In this document: piece by piece, positions 13,944 to 22,158 of the stretch
How positions within the stretch are numbered: the first letter of the stretch is position 1
Layout: every line of letters begins with the position of its first letter
NCBI RefSeq assembly: GCF_004919085.1
Contig: NZ_STGL01000011.1
Span: 1-60,564 of the forward strand
Direction of reading: 5' to 3'
From: Nocardioides sp. GY 10127
GTDB lineage: Bacteria; Actinomycetota; Actinomycetes; Propionibacteriales; Nocardioidaceae
DNA: 60,564 nt
The notes under the pieces: generated by a model
What the model saw: the letters and a program-made list of their open reading frames with translations, nothing else
Told to the model about the DNA's origin: nothing
Database searches by the model: none
Position numbers and translations under genes: made by a program

Positions 13944-13960
13944 GGCCGCCGACGGCGGCC
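13944..13960. terminator. GC hairpin between cupin and pntB ends
   Basis: GGCCGCC (13944-13950), GAC, GGCGGCC (13954-13960), a perfect 7-bp stem in an 84-bp convergent gap. No T tract. Confidence 0.5.
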
Positions 13961-13968
13961 CCCGGGCC

Positions 13969-15405
13969 TCAGCCCGTGCGCGCCCCGAGCGCGGCGAGGA
14001 TGTCGCTGACCCGCTCCTTGGCGTCGCCGAAGAGCATCGCGGTGTTCTCGCGGAAGAACAGCGGGTTCGGCACGCCGGCGTAGCCGGACGCCATCGAGCG
14101 CTTGAAGACCACCACGCGCCCCGCCTCCCACACCCGCAGCACGGGCATGCCGGCGATGGGGGACGTCGGGTCCTCCGCGGCCGCCGGGTTCACGGTGTCG
14201 TTGGCCCCGATGACGAGGACGACGTCCGTGCTCGCGAGGTCGTCGTTCACCTCGTCCATCTCGAGGACGACGTCGTAGGGGACCTTGGCCTCCGCGAGCA
14301 GCACGTTCATGTGCCCGGGCAGCCGTCCGGCCACCGGGTGGATGCCGAAGCGGACCTCCACGCCCCGCTCCCGCAGGCCGCGGGTGAGCTCGGCGACCGG
14401 GTACTGCGCCTGCGCCACCGCCATCCCGTAGCCGGGGGTGATGACGACGCTCGAGGCGCCCGCGAGCAGGTCCGCCACATCGTTCGCGGTGGTCTCGCGG
14501 TGCTCGCCCTCGACGGCGGCGCCGGTGCCCGCGGCCACCCCGAAGCCACCGAGGATCACCGAGACGAACGACCGGTTCATCGCCGCGCACATGAGGTAGG
14601 AGAGGTAGGCGCCGCTGCTGCCGACGAGCGCGCCGGTGACGATGAGCAGGTCGTTGCCGAGGAGGAAGCCGGACGCCGCGGCGGCCCAGCCGGAGTAGCT
14701 GTTGAGCATCGAGACGACGACGGGCATGTCGCCGCCGCCGATGGAGGCGACCAGGTGCCAGCCCAGGGCCAGCGCGACCACCGTGGCGAGCGCCAGCGGG
14801 GCGAGCGACGGCGAGGCCGTGAACCAGGCGGTGCAGACGACGAGCGCCACCAGGGCGCCGGCGTTGAGGACGTGCTTGCCCGGCAGCACGAGCGGCGCCG
14901 AGGAGATCCGGGCCGAGAGCTTGAGGAACGCGACGATCGAGCCCGTGAAGGTGACCGCCCCGATGAAGACGCCCAGCACGACCTCGGCGTGGTGGATGCC
15001 GAGCAGCCCCTCGGCGCGGAGCACCGCCCCCTCGAGGCCGGCCGGGTCGGCCTCGACGAGCAGGTAGCCGTTCCAGCCGACCAGCACGGCCGCGAGCCCG
15101 ACGAACGAGTGCAGCAGCGCGATGAGCTCGGGCATGCCGGTCATCTCCACCACCCGGGCCCGCCACAGGCCGACGGAGGCACCCACCGCCACGGCCACGA
15201 GGACGCCGGCCGCGTACCCCGGCCGCTGGGACAGGCCCGTGTCGAGCGCCAGCGCGAGCGTCGCGACGAGGGCCAGCGCCATGCCGGCGATGCCGAGCCC
15301 GTTCCCGCTGCGGGCGGTCTCGTGCCGGGACAGCCCGGCCAGGGCGGCGACGAAGAGCAGCGCGGCCACCACGTAGGCGGCCAGGGCGAGGGACGTGACG
15401 CTCAT
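13969..15405 (-). CDS. pntB: NAD(P) transhydrogenase subunit beta
   Basis: 478 aa membrane and NADP-binding subunit of the proton-translocating transhydrogenase, which makes NADPH from NADH using the proton gradient. The N-terminal ~270 residues hold many transmembrane helices (HSFVGLAAVLVGWNGY, IGGGDMPVVVSMLNSYSGWAAA). The C-terminal dIII domain shows VVITPGYGMAVAQAQYPVAEL, FGIHPVAGRLPGHMNVLLAE, GANDTVNPAA and FKRSMASGYAGVPNPLFF. ATG 15405 overlaps the pntA stop by ATGA. Confidence 0.97.
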   Translation of the reverse strand: MSVTSLALAAYVVAALLFVAALAGLSRHETARSGNGLGIAGMALALVATLALALDTGLSQRPGYAAGVLVAVAVGASVGLWRARVVEMTGMPELIALLHSFVGLAAVLVGWNGYLLVEADPAGLEGAVLRAEGLLGIHHAEVVLGVFIGAVTFTGSIVAFLKLSARISSAPLVLPGKHVLNAGALVALVVCTAWFTASPSLAPLALATVVALALGWHLVASIGGGDMPVVVSMLNSYSGWAAAASGFLLGNDLLIVTGALVGSSGAYLSYLMCAAMNRSFVSVILGGFGVAAGTGAAVEGEHRETTANDVADLLAGASSVVITPGYGMAVAQAQYPVAELTRGLRERGVEVRFGIHPVAGRLPGHMNVLLAEAKVPYDVVLEMDEVNDDLASTDVVLVIGANDTVNPAAAEDPTSPIAGMPVLRVWEAGRVVVFKRSMASGYAGVPNPLFFRENTAMLFGDAKERVSDILAALGARTG

Positions 15406-16994
15406 CGGGCACCGCCCTTGCTCGAGCCGCGGCCGGGCGAGCCGGCGGCCGGCCCGGTGGACCGGGTGAACATGCCGAGCATCCGCCGGGTCACGGCGAA
15501 GCCGCCGAAGATGTTGATGCTGGCGAGCAGGATCGCCACCAGGCCGAGGACCCCGACGAGGGCCGGCGTGGCGGCGGTCGGGTCGCCGACCTGGAGCACC
15601 GCGCCGACCACGATGATCCCGGAGATCGCGTTGGTGACGCTCATGAGCGGGGTGTGCAGCGCGTGGTGCACGTGGCCGATCACGTAGAAGCCGACGACCA
15701 CGGCGAGCGCGAAGACGGTCAGGTGCGGCAGCAGCGCCTCGGGGGCCGCGGCGAGCACCAGCAGCAGCGCCAGGGCGCCGACCGCGGTGAGGGCGGCGCG
15801 CCCGGCCGGCGTCCGGAGGAAGGAGGGGGACGTCGGTGCCGCCTCCGCCACCGCGGCGGCTGCGGGCGCGGCCGCCGGGGCGGCCGAGACCTGCACCGGC
15901 GGGGGCGGCCAGGTGACCTCCCCGGCGCGGGTGACGGTGACGGCGCGCTGCACCGGGTCCTCCAGGTCGAGCACCAGCTCGCCGTCCTTGCCGGGGGTGA
16001 GGAGGGTGAGGAGGTTGACCAGGTTGGTGGCGTAGAGGCGGGACGCCTGCTGCGGGAGCCGGGCCGCCAGGTCGGTGTAGCCGAGCACGACGACCCCGCC
16101 GGCGGTGACCACCCGCTCGCCGGGCACCGAGCCCTCGACGTTGCCGCCGGAGCCCGCGGCCATGTCCACGACCACGGACCCGGGCGCCATGGAGTCGAGC
16201 ATCGCGGCGGTGACCAGGCGCGGGGCGGGGCGCCCCGGGATGAGCGCGGTGGTGATGAGGACGTCGACGCCCGGCAGCGTCTCGGCGTAGAGCCGCTCGG
16301 CGCGGGCCGCGTAGTCGGCCGAGACCTCCCTGGCGTAGCCGTCGGTGGAGACCGTCGCCTCCTCGTCCGGGACGGCGAGGTACTCCCCGCCCAGGGAGGC
16401 GACCTGGTCGGCGACCTCGGGCCGCGGGTCGGTGGCCAGGACCACGGCACCCAGCGAGCCGGCCGCGCCGATGGCGGCGAGCCCGGCCACGCCGGCGCCC
16501 GCCACGAGCACGCGCGCCGGCGGCACCTTGCCGGCCGCGGTGACCTGACCGGTGAAGAACCGGCCGAACTCGTGCGCGGCCTCGATCACCGCGCGGTAGC
16601 CCGCGATGTTCGCCATCGAGGAGAGGACATCCATGGACTGGGCGCGCGAGATGCGCGGCACCGCGTCCATGGACAGGGCCGTGACGCCGCGGGCGGCGAG
16701 CTCGTCCAGGAGGCCCGGCGAGGTGGCGGGAGCGAGCAGGCCGATCCAGGTCTGGCCCGCGCGCAGGTGCGGCCGCGTCACGGTGCCCGGCCCGGCCAGC
16801 GACAGCACGACGTCCGCGGCGAGCGGGTCGCCGATCCTGGCGCCGGCCTCCCGGTAGGCCTGGTCCGCGAAGCCCGCGCGGGCTCCTGCCTCGGGCTCGA
16901 CGACGACCTCGTGCCCGAGGCGCAGCAGCGCCCGCACCGAGTCCGGCGTGGCCGCGACGCGCGGCTCGGCCTCCCTCACGACTCCCAGCAGCAC
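15402..16994 (-). CDS. pntA: NAD(P) transhydrogenase subunit alpha (single chain)
   Basis: About 530 aa, joining the NAD-binding dI domain and the membrane part that some actinobacteria split into PntAA and PntAB. dI begins LLGVVREAEPRVAATPDSV and includes the nucleotide fold VLVAGAGVAGLAAIGAAGSLGAVV and TTALIPGRPAPRLV. The C-terminal third has 4 transmembrane segments ending SINIFGGFAVTRRML. I prefer GTG 16994, which has GAGGGGG upstream and matches the family N-terminus; GTG 17033 is possible. A TAGGTT -10 candidate on the minus strand (17050 to 17045) fits a short leader. Operon with pntB. Confidence 0.94.
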   Translation of the reverse strand: MLLGVVREAEPRVAATPDSVRALLRLGHEVVVEPEAGARAGFADQAYREAGARIGDPLAADVVLSLAGPGTVTRPHLRAGQTWIGLLAPATSPGLLDELAARGVTALSMDAVPRISRAQSMDVLSSMANIAGYRAVIEAAHEFGRFFTGQVTAAGKVPPARVLVAGAGVAGLAAIGAAGSLGAVVLATDPRPEVADQVASLGGEYLAVPDEEATVSTDGYAREVSADYAARAERLYAETLPGVDVLITTALIPGRPAPRLVTAAMLDSMAPGSVVVDMAAGSGGNVEGSVPGERVVTAGGVVVLGYTDLAARLPQQASRLYATNLVNLLTLLTPGKDGELVLDLEDPVQRAVTVTRAGEVTWPPPPVQVSAAPAAAPAAAAVAEAAPTSPSFLRTPAGRAALTAVGALALLLVLAAAPEALLPHLTVFALAVVVGFYVIGHVHHALHTPLMSVTNAISGIIVVGAVLQVGDPTAATPALVGVLGLVAILLASINIFGGFAVTRRMLGMFTRSTGPAAGSPGRGSSKGGAR

Positions 16995-17156
16995 GGGGCC
17001 CCCTCGGGGTTCGGTGGCGCCTCGTTGCGACACCGTCGGCAGGGAACCTAGCGCACCCCGGCGTCAGGGGTCGGGGACGAAATGCCCTGGCGGGTGCCGG
17101 CGGGCTGGACACCCTGCCCGGGGTCCGCCCGCGCCCCGCGCCCCACACCCCCGGCG

Positions 17157-17207
17157 TCCCACATATCAAGACCGCCGTCTTGATATGTGGGATTCCAGGC
17201 GTACGGT
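17157..17207 (+). promoter_or_regulatory. Promoter with 16-bp inverted repeat over its -35 box
   Basis: TCCCACATATCAAGAC (17157-17172), loop CGCC, GTCTTGATATGTGGGA (17177-17192), perfect 16-bp arms. The right arm contains a -35 candidate TTGATA (17180-17185). A -10 box TACGGT (17202-17207) follows at 16-nt spacing and ends 6 nt before ATG 17214. The repeat is AT-richer than its surroundings. It looks like an operator that blocks the -35 box of the methyltransferase gene. Confidence 0.65.
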
Positions 17208-17213
17208 CGAGCC

Positions 17214-18047
17214 ATGACCGCACCCACCCCCGCCACCTACACCCACGGCTACGCCGAGAGCGTGCAGCGCTCCTACCGCGTGCGGACCGCCGAGAACTCC
17301 GCGGCCTACCTGCTCCCCCACCTCCGGGCCGGGCAGGACCTGCTGGACGTCGGCTCCGGCCCCGGCACCATCACGGCGGGCCTGGCGGCACGCGTGGCCC
17401 CCGGGCCCGGCACCGGCTCGGTCACCGCGCTCGAGGTGGCCGAGGAGGCCCTGGCCCAGACCCGGGCCGGGCTCGAGGCGGCCGGGCTGGGGGCGTCCGG
17501 CGTCGAGGCGAGCCTGCTGGTCGGCGACGTCCACGCGCTCGACCTGCCCGACGACTCCTTCGACGTCGTGCACGCGCACCAGGTGCTCCAGCACGTCGCC
17601 GACCCCGTCGCGGCGCTGCGCGAGATGATCCGCGTCTGCCGACCCGGCGGGGTGGTCGCCGTCCGCGACGCCGACTACGCCTCCTTCGCCTGGTTCCCCG
17701 CCTCGCCCGGCCTGGAGGAGTGGGCACGCCTCTACCAGCAGGCCGCGCGGGCCAACGGGGGCGAGCCGGACGCCGGCCGCCGACTGCTCTCCTGGGCCCG
17801 CGCCGCCGGGGCCACCGACGTCGTCGCCACCTCCTCGACCTGGTGCTACGCCGACGACGCCGCCCGCGAGCTGTGGGGCGGGTCGTGGGCCGAGCGGATC
17901 ACCGGCTCGGCGATCGCCGTCCAACTCGAGGCGTCCGGCACCCCGCGCGCCGACCTCGAGGCCGTGGCCCAGGCCTGGCGCGACTGGGCCGCGAGCCCGG
18001 ACGGCTGGTTCAACATCGTCCACGGCGAGGTGCTCATCCGCGTCTGA
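17214..18047 (+). CDS. Class I SAM-dependent methyltransferase (UbiE-like)
   Basis: 277 aa. Motif I is LLDVGSGPGTITAGLAA, followed by VTALEVAEEAL, the acidic LLVGDVHALDLPDDSFDVVHAHQVLQH block and REMIRVCRPGGVVAVRD. This is the small-molecule methyltransferase group 11 type. A later WFPASPGLEEWARLYQQ region is common in actinobacterial members of unknown substrate. ATG 17214 is set by the -10 box 6 nt upstream. It stands alone and is divergent from pntAB. Regulation by the 16-bp inverted repeat is likely. Confidence 0.9.
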   Translation: MTAPTPATYTHGYAESVQRSYRVRTAENSAAYLLPHLRAGQDLLDVGSGPGTITAGLAARVAPGPGTGSVTALEVAEEALAQTRAGLEAAGLGASGVEASLLVGDVHALDLPDDSFDVVHAHQVLQHVADPVAALREMIRVCRPGGVVAVRDADYASFAWFPASPGLEEWARLYQQAARANGGEPDAGRRLLSWARAAGATDVVATSSTWCYADDAARELWGGSWAERITGSAIAVQLEASGTPRADLEAVAQAWRDWAASPDGWFNIVHGEVLIRV

Positions 18048-18130
18048 GCCGGGCCCATCGGTCACCGGCGGGCCGCCCCCGGCCTGTTCGGTGACATGTG
18101 TCGGACAGGACAGCCGGCGGGGCTGGTGAG

Positions 18131-18153
18131 CCTTGCATGCAAGGTCGTACGCT
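18131..18153 (+). promoter_or_regulatory. GntR gene promoter with 14-bp palindromic operator
   Basis: CCTTGCATGCAAGG (18131-18144) is fully palindromic and fills the spacer before a TACGCT -10 box (18148-18153), which ends 6 nt before GTG 18160. The position suggests autorepression by the GntR protein. Confidence 0.65.
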
Positions 18154-18159
18154 TTCTGT

Positions 18160-18885
18160 GTGGCACCCACCGACCTCGCCGGCCCCGCGCCGACCGACAG
18201 CTCCCCCGCCCCCGTCTCCGCCGCCCCCGTTCCTGCTGCCCCCCTGCCTGCTGCTGAGCGCGCCTACCGCGCCGTGAAGCAGGCGATCCTGAGCGGCGAG
18301 AGCCCCGGCGGCCGGCTGCTGAGCGAGGCCGAGGTCGGCACGCAGCTGGGCCTGAGCCGGACCCCGGTGCACGAGGCGTTCCTCCGGCTCCAGGCCGAGG
18401 GCCTGCTCGACCTCCTCCCCCGGCGCGGCGCCGTCGTCGTGCCGGTCGCCCCGGGCGAGGCACGCGACGTCCTGGAGGTGCGCCGCGCGCTGGAGACCGC
18501 CGCCGTCCGGCGGCTGGCCGAGGCGGCCGCCGCCGAGCGCGAGGCCCTCGATGCCCGCCTCGCGGCCCTGCTGGCCGACCAGCGCTCGCTGGCCGCGGAG
18601 CAGGACGTCGCCGCGTTCGCCCAGGCCGACGCGGCCTTTCACGTCGCACTGCTGGAGGCGTCCGGCAACACCGTGGCGCTGCGCCTGTACGCCACGCTCG
18701 CGGACCGGCAGCAGCGGATGACGATCGGGTCCGTCGGCCGGCGTCCGGAGCACCTGGCCACGCTGGTCGACGAGCACCGGACCCTGGCGGCCCTCGTCCT
18801 GGCCGGCGACGTCGACGGCTTCGACGACGCGGTCACCACCCACCTCGGCCGGACGCACGCCGTCCTGCTCGGGGGTGCGCTGTGA
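18160..18885 (+). CDS. GntR family transcriptional regulator, FadR subfamily
   Basis: 241 aa. A Pro/Ala-rich start (about 30 residues) precedes the winged helix (RAYRAVKQAILSGE, LSEAEVGTQLGLSRTPVHEA, LLPRRGAVVVPV). An FCD ligand domain follows with candidate metal ligands in DAAFH, DEHR and TTHLGRTH, as in metal- and organic-acid-binding FadR members. GTG 18160 is chosen because the -10 box sits 6 nt before it. The stop overlaps the MFS start, so the two are one operon and the regulator probably responds to the transported compound. Confidence 0.93.
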   Translation: MAPTDLAGPAPTDSSPAPVSAAPVPAAPLPAAERAYRAVKQAILSGESPGGRLLSEAEVGTQLGLSRTPVHEAFLRLQAEGLLDLLPRRGAVVVPVAPGEARDVLEVRRALETAAVRRLAEAAAAEREALDARLAALLADQRSLAAEQDVAAFAQADAAFHVALLEASGNTVALRLYATLADRQQRMTIGSVGRRPEHLATLVDEHRTLAALVLAGDVDGFDDAVTTHLGRTHAVLLGGAL

Positions 18886-20192
18886 GCGACACCCGGCTCG
18901 GTCACGCCCAGCCCCGCGCGGACGTCGAGACCTCGGCGCCCCGCCTGCGCGCGGACCTCCCGTCCCGCCGGCCCTGGCGCCGCTCCCCCGGCGGGTGGCG
19001 CGCCTGGTGGGCCCCCGCGGTGGCGATGTTCGTCATCGGCTGGGGCGGCAACCAGTTCACCCCGCTGCTCTCCGTCTACCGGGCCGACCTGGGGTTCTCG
19101 CAGGTCGACGTGGACGTCTTCCTGGGCGCGTACGTGGTCGGGCTGGTGCCCGGCCTGCTGCTCGCGGCCGCGCTCTCCGACCACTTCGGCCGGCGTCCGG
19201 TGATGACCGCCGGCCTGCTCGCCGGACTCCTCGGCAGCGCGCTCCTGGCCATGGGCGACGCCGAGGGCTTCGCGGCGATCTTCGCCGGCCGGGCCCTGTC
19301 CGGGGTGGCGGTCGGCATCGCGATGGCCGTGGGCACCTCCTGGGTCACCGAGCTCTCCCGGGCGCCCCACGACGACGCGCCCGCCGGCACCGGCGCGCGG
19401 CGCTCCTCGATCGTGCTCTCCCTCGGCTTCGCCAGCGGGCCGGCGTCCGCCTCCCTGCTGGCCGAGTGGGCGCGCCCGGCCCTGGTCTGGCCCTACGCCG
19501 TCCACGTGGCGCTGTGCGCGGTGGCGCTCGGGGTGGTCCGTGCCCGCGGGGTGGAGACCCGGCACGAGCGGGGCGACGCCCGGCTCGTCGAGCGGCTGCG
19601 CGTCCCGGCGGCCTCGCACCGTCGCTTCCTGCACGTCGTCGCTCCCATGGCGCCCTGGATCTTCGGCTCCGCCGCGGTCGCCTACGCCGTCGTGCCGCAG
19701 GTCGTCGCCGCCTCCCTCGGCGGCTGGACGCTGCTCTACACCGCCGGCCTCACCGTGGCGACGCTCGTCACCGGCGTGCTCGTGCAGCCCCTGGCCCGCC
19801 GCCTGGACGACCGCTCCAGCGCCCGCGCCGTCGTCGTCTCGATGGTGCTGATGACGCTCGGGATGGTCCTGGCGGCGCTCACCGCCCTCACCGGCAGCCC
19901 GCTCCTCGCCGTCCCGGTCGCCCTCGTGCTCGGCGCGGCCTACGGCATCGCCGTGGTGTCCGGGCTGCTGGAGGTGCAGCGCATCGCCCGGCCGGACGAC
20001 CTCGCCGGGCTCACCGGCGTCTACTACGCCCTCGCCTACGTCGGCTTCCTGCTGCCGGCCGTCCTCGCCGCGCTCCCGGGTGGCTTCGGCTACCCCGCGA
20101 TGCTCGGGGTGGTGGCGCTGCTCGCCCTCGGCTGCACCGCGGTGTGCGCGTCCGGGTGGTCGCGCCACCTCGGGGAGATCGGCCGAGGCTGA
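18882..20192 (+). CDS. MFS transporter
   Basis: 436 aa major facilitator with about 12 transmembrane helices. The motif A region reads LSDHFGRRPVM between helices 2 and 3, followed by GRALSGVAVGIAMAVGTSWVTEL. GTG 18882 overlaps the gntR stop. The pairing suggests GntR-controlled uptake or efflux of a small molecule; direction and substrate are not visible. A bidirectional hairpin follows. Confidence 0.92.
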   Translation: MSDTRLGHAQPRADVETSAPRLRADLPSRRPWRRSPGGWRAWWAPAVAMFVIGWGGNQFTPLLSVYRADLGFSQVDVDVFLGAYVVGLVPGLLLAAALSDHFGRRPVMTAGLLAGLLGSALLAMGDAEGFAAIFAGRALSGVAVGIAMAVGTSWVTELSRAPHDDAPAGTGARRSSIVLSLGFASGPASASLLAEWARPALVWPYAVHVALCAVALGVVRARGVETRHERGDARLVERLRVPAASHRRFLHVVAPMAPWIFGSAAVAYAVVPQVVAASLGGWTLLYTAGLTVATLVTGVLVQPLARRLDDRSSARAVVVSMVLMTLGMVLAALTALTGSPLLAVPVALVLGAAYGIAVVSGLLEVQRIARPDDLAGLTGVYYALAYVGFLLPAVLAALPGGFGYPAMLGVVALLALGCTAVCASGWSRHLGEIGRG

Positions 20193-20212
20193 GCCCGCCG
20201 AGGCTGGGCCCA

Positions 20213-20246
20213 CCGCGCCTGAGCCGCCCGTCGGGGCTCAGCGCGG
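20213..20246. terminator. Bidirectional hairpin between MFS and LacI genes
   Basis: CCGCGCCTGAGCC (20213-20225) pairs with GGCTCAGCGCGG (20235-20246), 12 bp with one bulged C. The right arm includes the stop codon of the convergent LacI gene (20238-20240). Confidence 0.65.
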
Positions 20247-21260
20247 CGGCGGACCGACGGACTCGCGCAGGACGAGCGCGGGCCGCTCCTTGGAGAGCCG
20301 GCCCGCGACGTCCGGGTCGTCGACCTCCTCCTTGAGCAGGCCGAGCGCCCGCACGCCGAGGCCGTGGAAGTCCTGGTGCGCGGTGGTGAGCGAGGGGGTC
20401 CAGAGCTCGGAGAGCGGGTGGTCGTCGAACCCGGCGACGCTCACGTCGTCCGGCACCCTCTTGCCCGCGTCCGTGAGCCCGCGGACGACGCCCATGGCCA
20501 CCTCGTCGTTGCCGCAGAACACCGCGGTGACGCTGGGGTCGGCGGCGAGCCGCACGCCGATCGGCCGCCCGCTCGCGGGCTCCCACGACGCGTCCAGGAC
20601 GTCGGGCACCGGCCGCCCCGCCCGCTTGAGCGCCTTGCGCCAGCCGGTGGTCCGGCCGTCCTCGCGCCGCGACGGCGGCACCCGCACGTGGTGGACCGTC
20701 TCGTGGCCGAGGGAGAGCAGGTGGTCGGTGAGCTCCTCGGCGGCGCGGGTCTCGTCGAGCAGCGCCTGGGAGACCCGGGTGTCCCGGGTGCCCGACACGG
20801 CGACGACGGGCACGCGACCCAGCAGCCGCTCGAGGACGGCGACGCCGGGCGGGTCGAACTTGAGGACGACGACGCCGACGACCGGCTGGGAGAGCACCTG
20901 GGCCACGACCTGGTCGACGTGGCGGTCCTCCGCGGACTCCACGACCGAGATGATCGCGCTCAGGCCCTCGCGCCGGCAGGACTCCTCGACGCCGCGCAGC
21001 GTCTCGGCGTAGCCGTACTGCGAGGTGCTGCCGGCCACGACCGCGACGCCGTCGGGCCGGGCGGAGGCCAGGGCGCGGGCGGCGAAGCTCGGCCGGAAGT
21101 TGAGCTCGCGCACGGCGTCCTCGACCCGCTCGCGCTTGCCCTGGCTCACGTTGATGTGGCCGTTGAGCACGCGGGAGACGGTGGGGACCGAGACGTTGGC
21201 GAGCCTGGCCACGTCCGCCATGGTCGGCGTGCGGGTGGGGGACGTCGGTCTGATGCTCAT
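20238..21260 (-). CDS. LacI family transcriptional regulator of the sugar locus
   Basis: 340 aa. The N-terminal helix-turn-helix TMADVARLANVSVPTVSRVLNG is followed by the hinge FRPSFAARALASARPDGVAVVAG and a periplasmic-binding-like effector domain (VSVAGFDDHPLSELWTPSLTT). It is the last gene after two permeases, a binding protein and a GH36 enzyme, all co-oriented, so it likely represses them until an alpha-galactoside-type sugar binds. The repeated 12-bp palindromes at 26748-26794 and 29796-29820 are its best operator candidates. Confidence 0.93.
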   Translation of the reverse strand: MSIRPTSPTRTPTMADVARLANVSVPTVSRVLNGHINVSQGKRERVEDAVRELNFRPSFAARALASARPDGVAVVAGSTSQYGYAETLRGVEESCRREGLSAIISVVESAEDRHVDQVVAQVLSQPVVGVVVLKFDPPGVAVLERLLGRVPVVAVSGTRDTRVSQALLDETRAAEELTDHLLSLGHETVHHVRVPPSRREDGRTTGWRKALKRAGRPVPDVLDASWEPASGRPIGVRLAADPSVTAVFCGNDEVAMGVVRGLTDAGKRVPDDVSVAGFDDHPLSELWTPSLTTAHQDFHGLGVRALGLLKEEVDDPDVAGRLSKERPALVLRESVGPPPR

Positions 21261-21282
21261 GGCCGGCCCCGTCCCTGGTCGC

Positions 21283-22158
21283 TCACTTCACCGCTCCGCC
21301 GGTGACTCCGGAGATGATACGGCGCTGAGCGACGGCGAAGACGATGAGCAGGGGCAGGCTCATGACGAGGATGTAGCTGAAGATCAGCTCCCAGTTCTGC
21401 AGGTAAAGCCCCGAGCTGGCAACCTGGTAGAGGTTGAGCGGCAGCGTGTCGAGCCGGCCACCGATGACGAACAGCGCGTAGAAGACGTCGTTCCAGATGT
21501 AGAGACAGATGAGGATCGTCGCCGTCGCGAGGACGGGCCGCAGCAGCGGGAAGACGATCTGGAAGAAGACGCGCACCGGCGAGGCGCCGTCGACGCGGGC
21601 GGCCTCCTCGAGCTCGACCGGGATGGTCCGGACGAAGCCGGTCACGAAGAAGATGACCGTCGAGAGGTACATGCCGCAGTAGACGCCGACCATGCCGACG
21701 GGCGTGCCGGCGAGGCCGAGCTGGCGCAGCAGCAGGACGATGGTGACGACCGCGGGCGGCAGCACGATGCCGCTGATCGCGATCGCGTAGACCGCCGCCA
21801 GGAGCCGCGACGTGCGACGGGCCAGGACCCACGAGGCCATCGAGCCGAGCACGAGGACGATGGCCACGGACGGGACCATCACGAGCAGGCTGCCGAAGAA
21901 CGCCTTGAGCATCCGGCCGTCCTCGACGACGGTGGAGACGTTGTGCAGGAGCTGCCAGTGGCTCGGCGGGCTGAGGTCGGGGTCGAGCGCCTCGGCGTGC
22001 GGCTTGGACGCCGTGGCGATGATCAGCCAGAACGGGACGCCCAGCAGCACCACGACCGAGGTGACGGCGGCGATCGGCTGGACGAGGCCGCGGGGCGAGC
22101 GCCGGGGGGCCGGCGGACGCGGGGCTGCGGTGACGGGGAGGACGGGCGCGGCGCTCAC
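21283..22158 (-). CDS. Carbohydrate ABC transporter permease, MalG type
   Basis: 291 aa inner-membrane permease with six transmembrane segments. The EAA loop that docks the ATPase reads EEAARVDGASPVRVFFQIVFPLL (split here by the family pattern EAA-x3-G), and the C-terminus is short as in MalG. GTG 22158 overlaps the stop of the partner permease by GTGA. No ABC ATPase is in the locus, so a shared MsiK-type ATPase elsewhere probably powers it, as is typical of actinobacterial sugar importers. Confidence 0.94.
   Translation of the reverse strand: MSAAPVLPVTAAPRPPAPRRSPRGLVQPIAAVTSVVVLLGVPFWLIIATASKPHAEALDPDLSPPSHWQLLHNVSTVVEDGRMLKAFFGSLLVMVPSVAIVLVLGSMASWVLARRTSRLLAAVYAIAISGIVLPPAVVTIVLLLRQLGLAGTPVGMVGVYCGMYLSTVIFFVTGFVRTIPVELEEAARVDGASPVRVFFQIVFPLLRPVLATATILICLYIWNDVFYALFVIGGRLDTLPLNLYQVASSGLYLQNWELIFSYILVMSLPLLIVFAVAQRRIISGVTGGAVK

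Noticed and set aside
13969..17223. One very long minus-strand open frame spanning pntB and upstream
   Set aside because: Only its C-terminal part is PntB. The upstream part is out of frame with the recognisable PntA and is a high-GC shadow.
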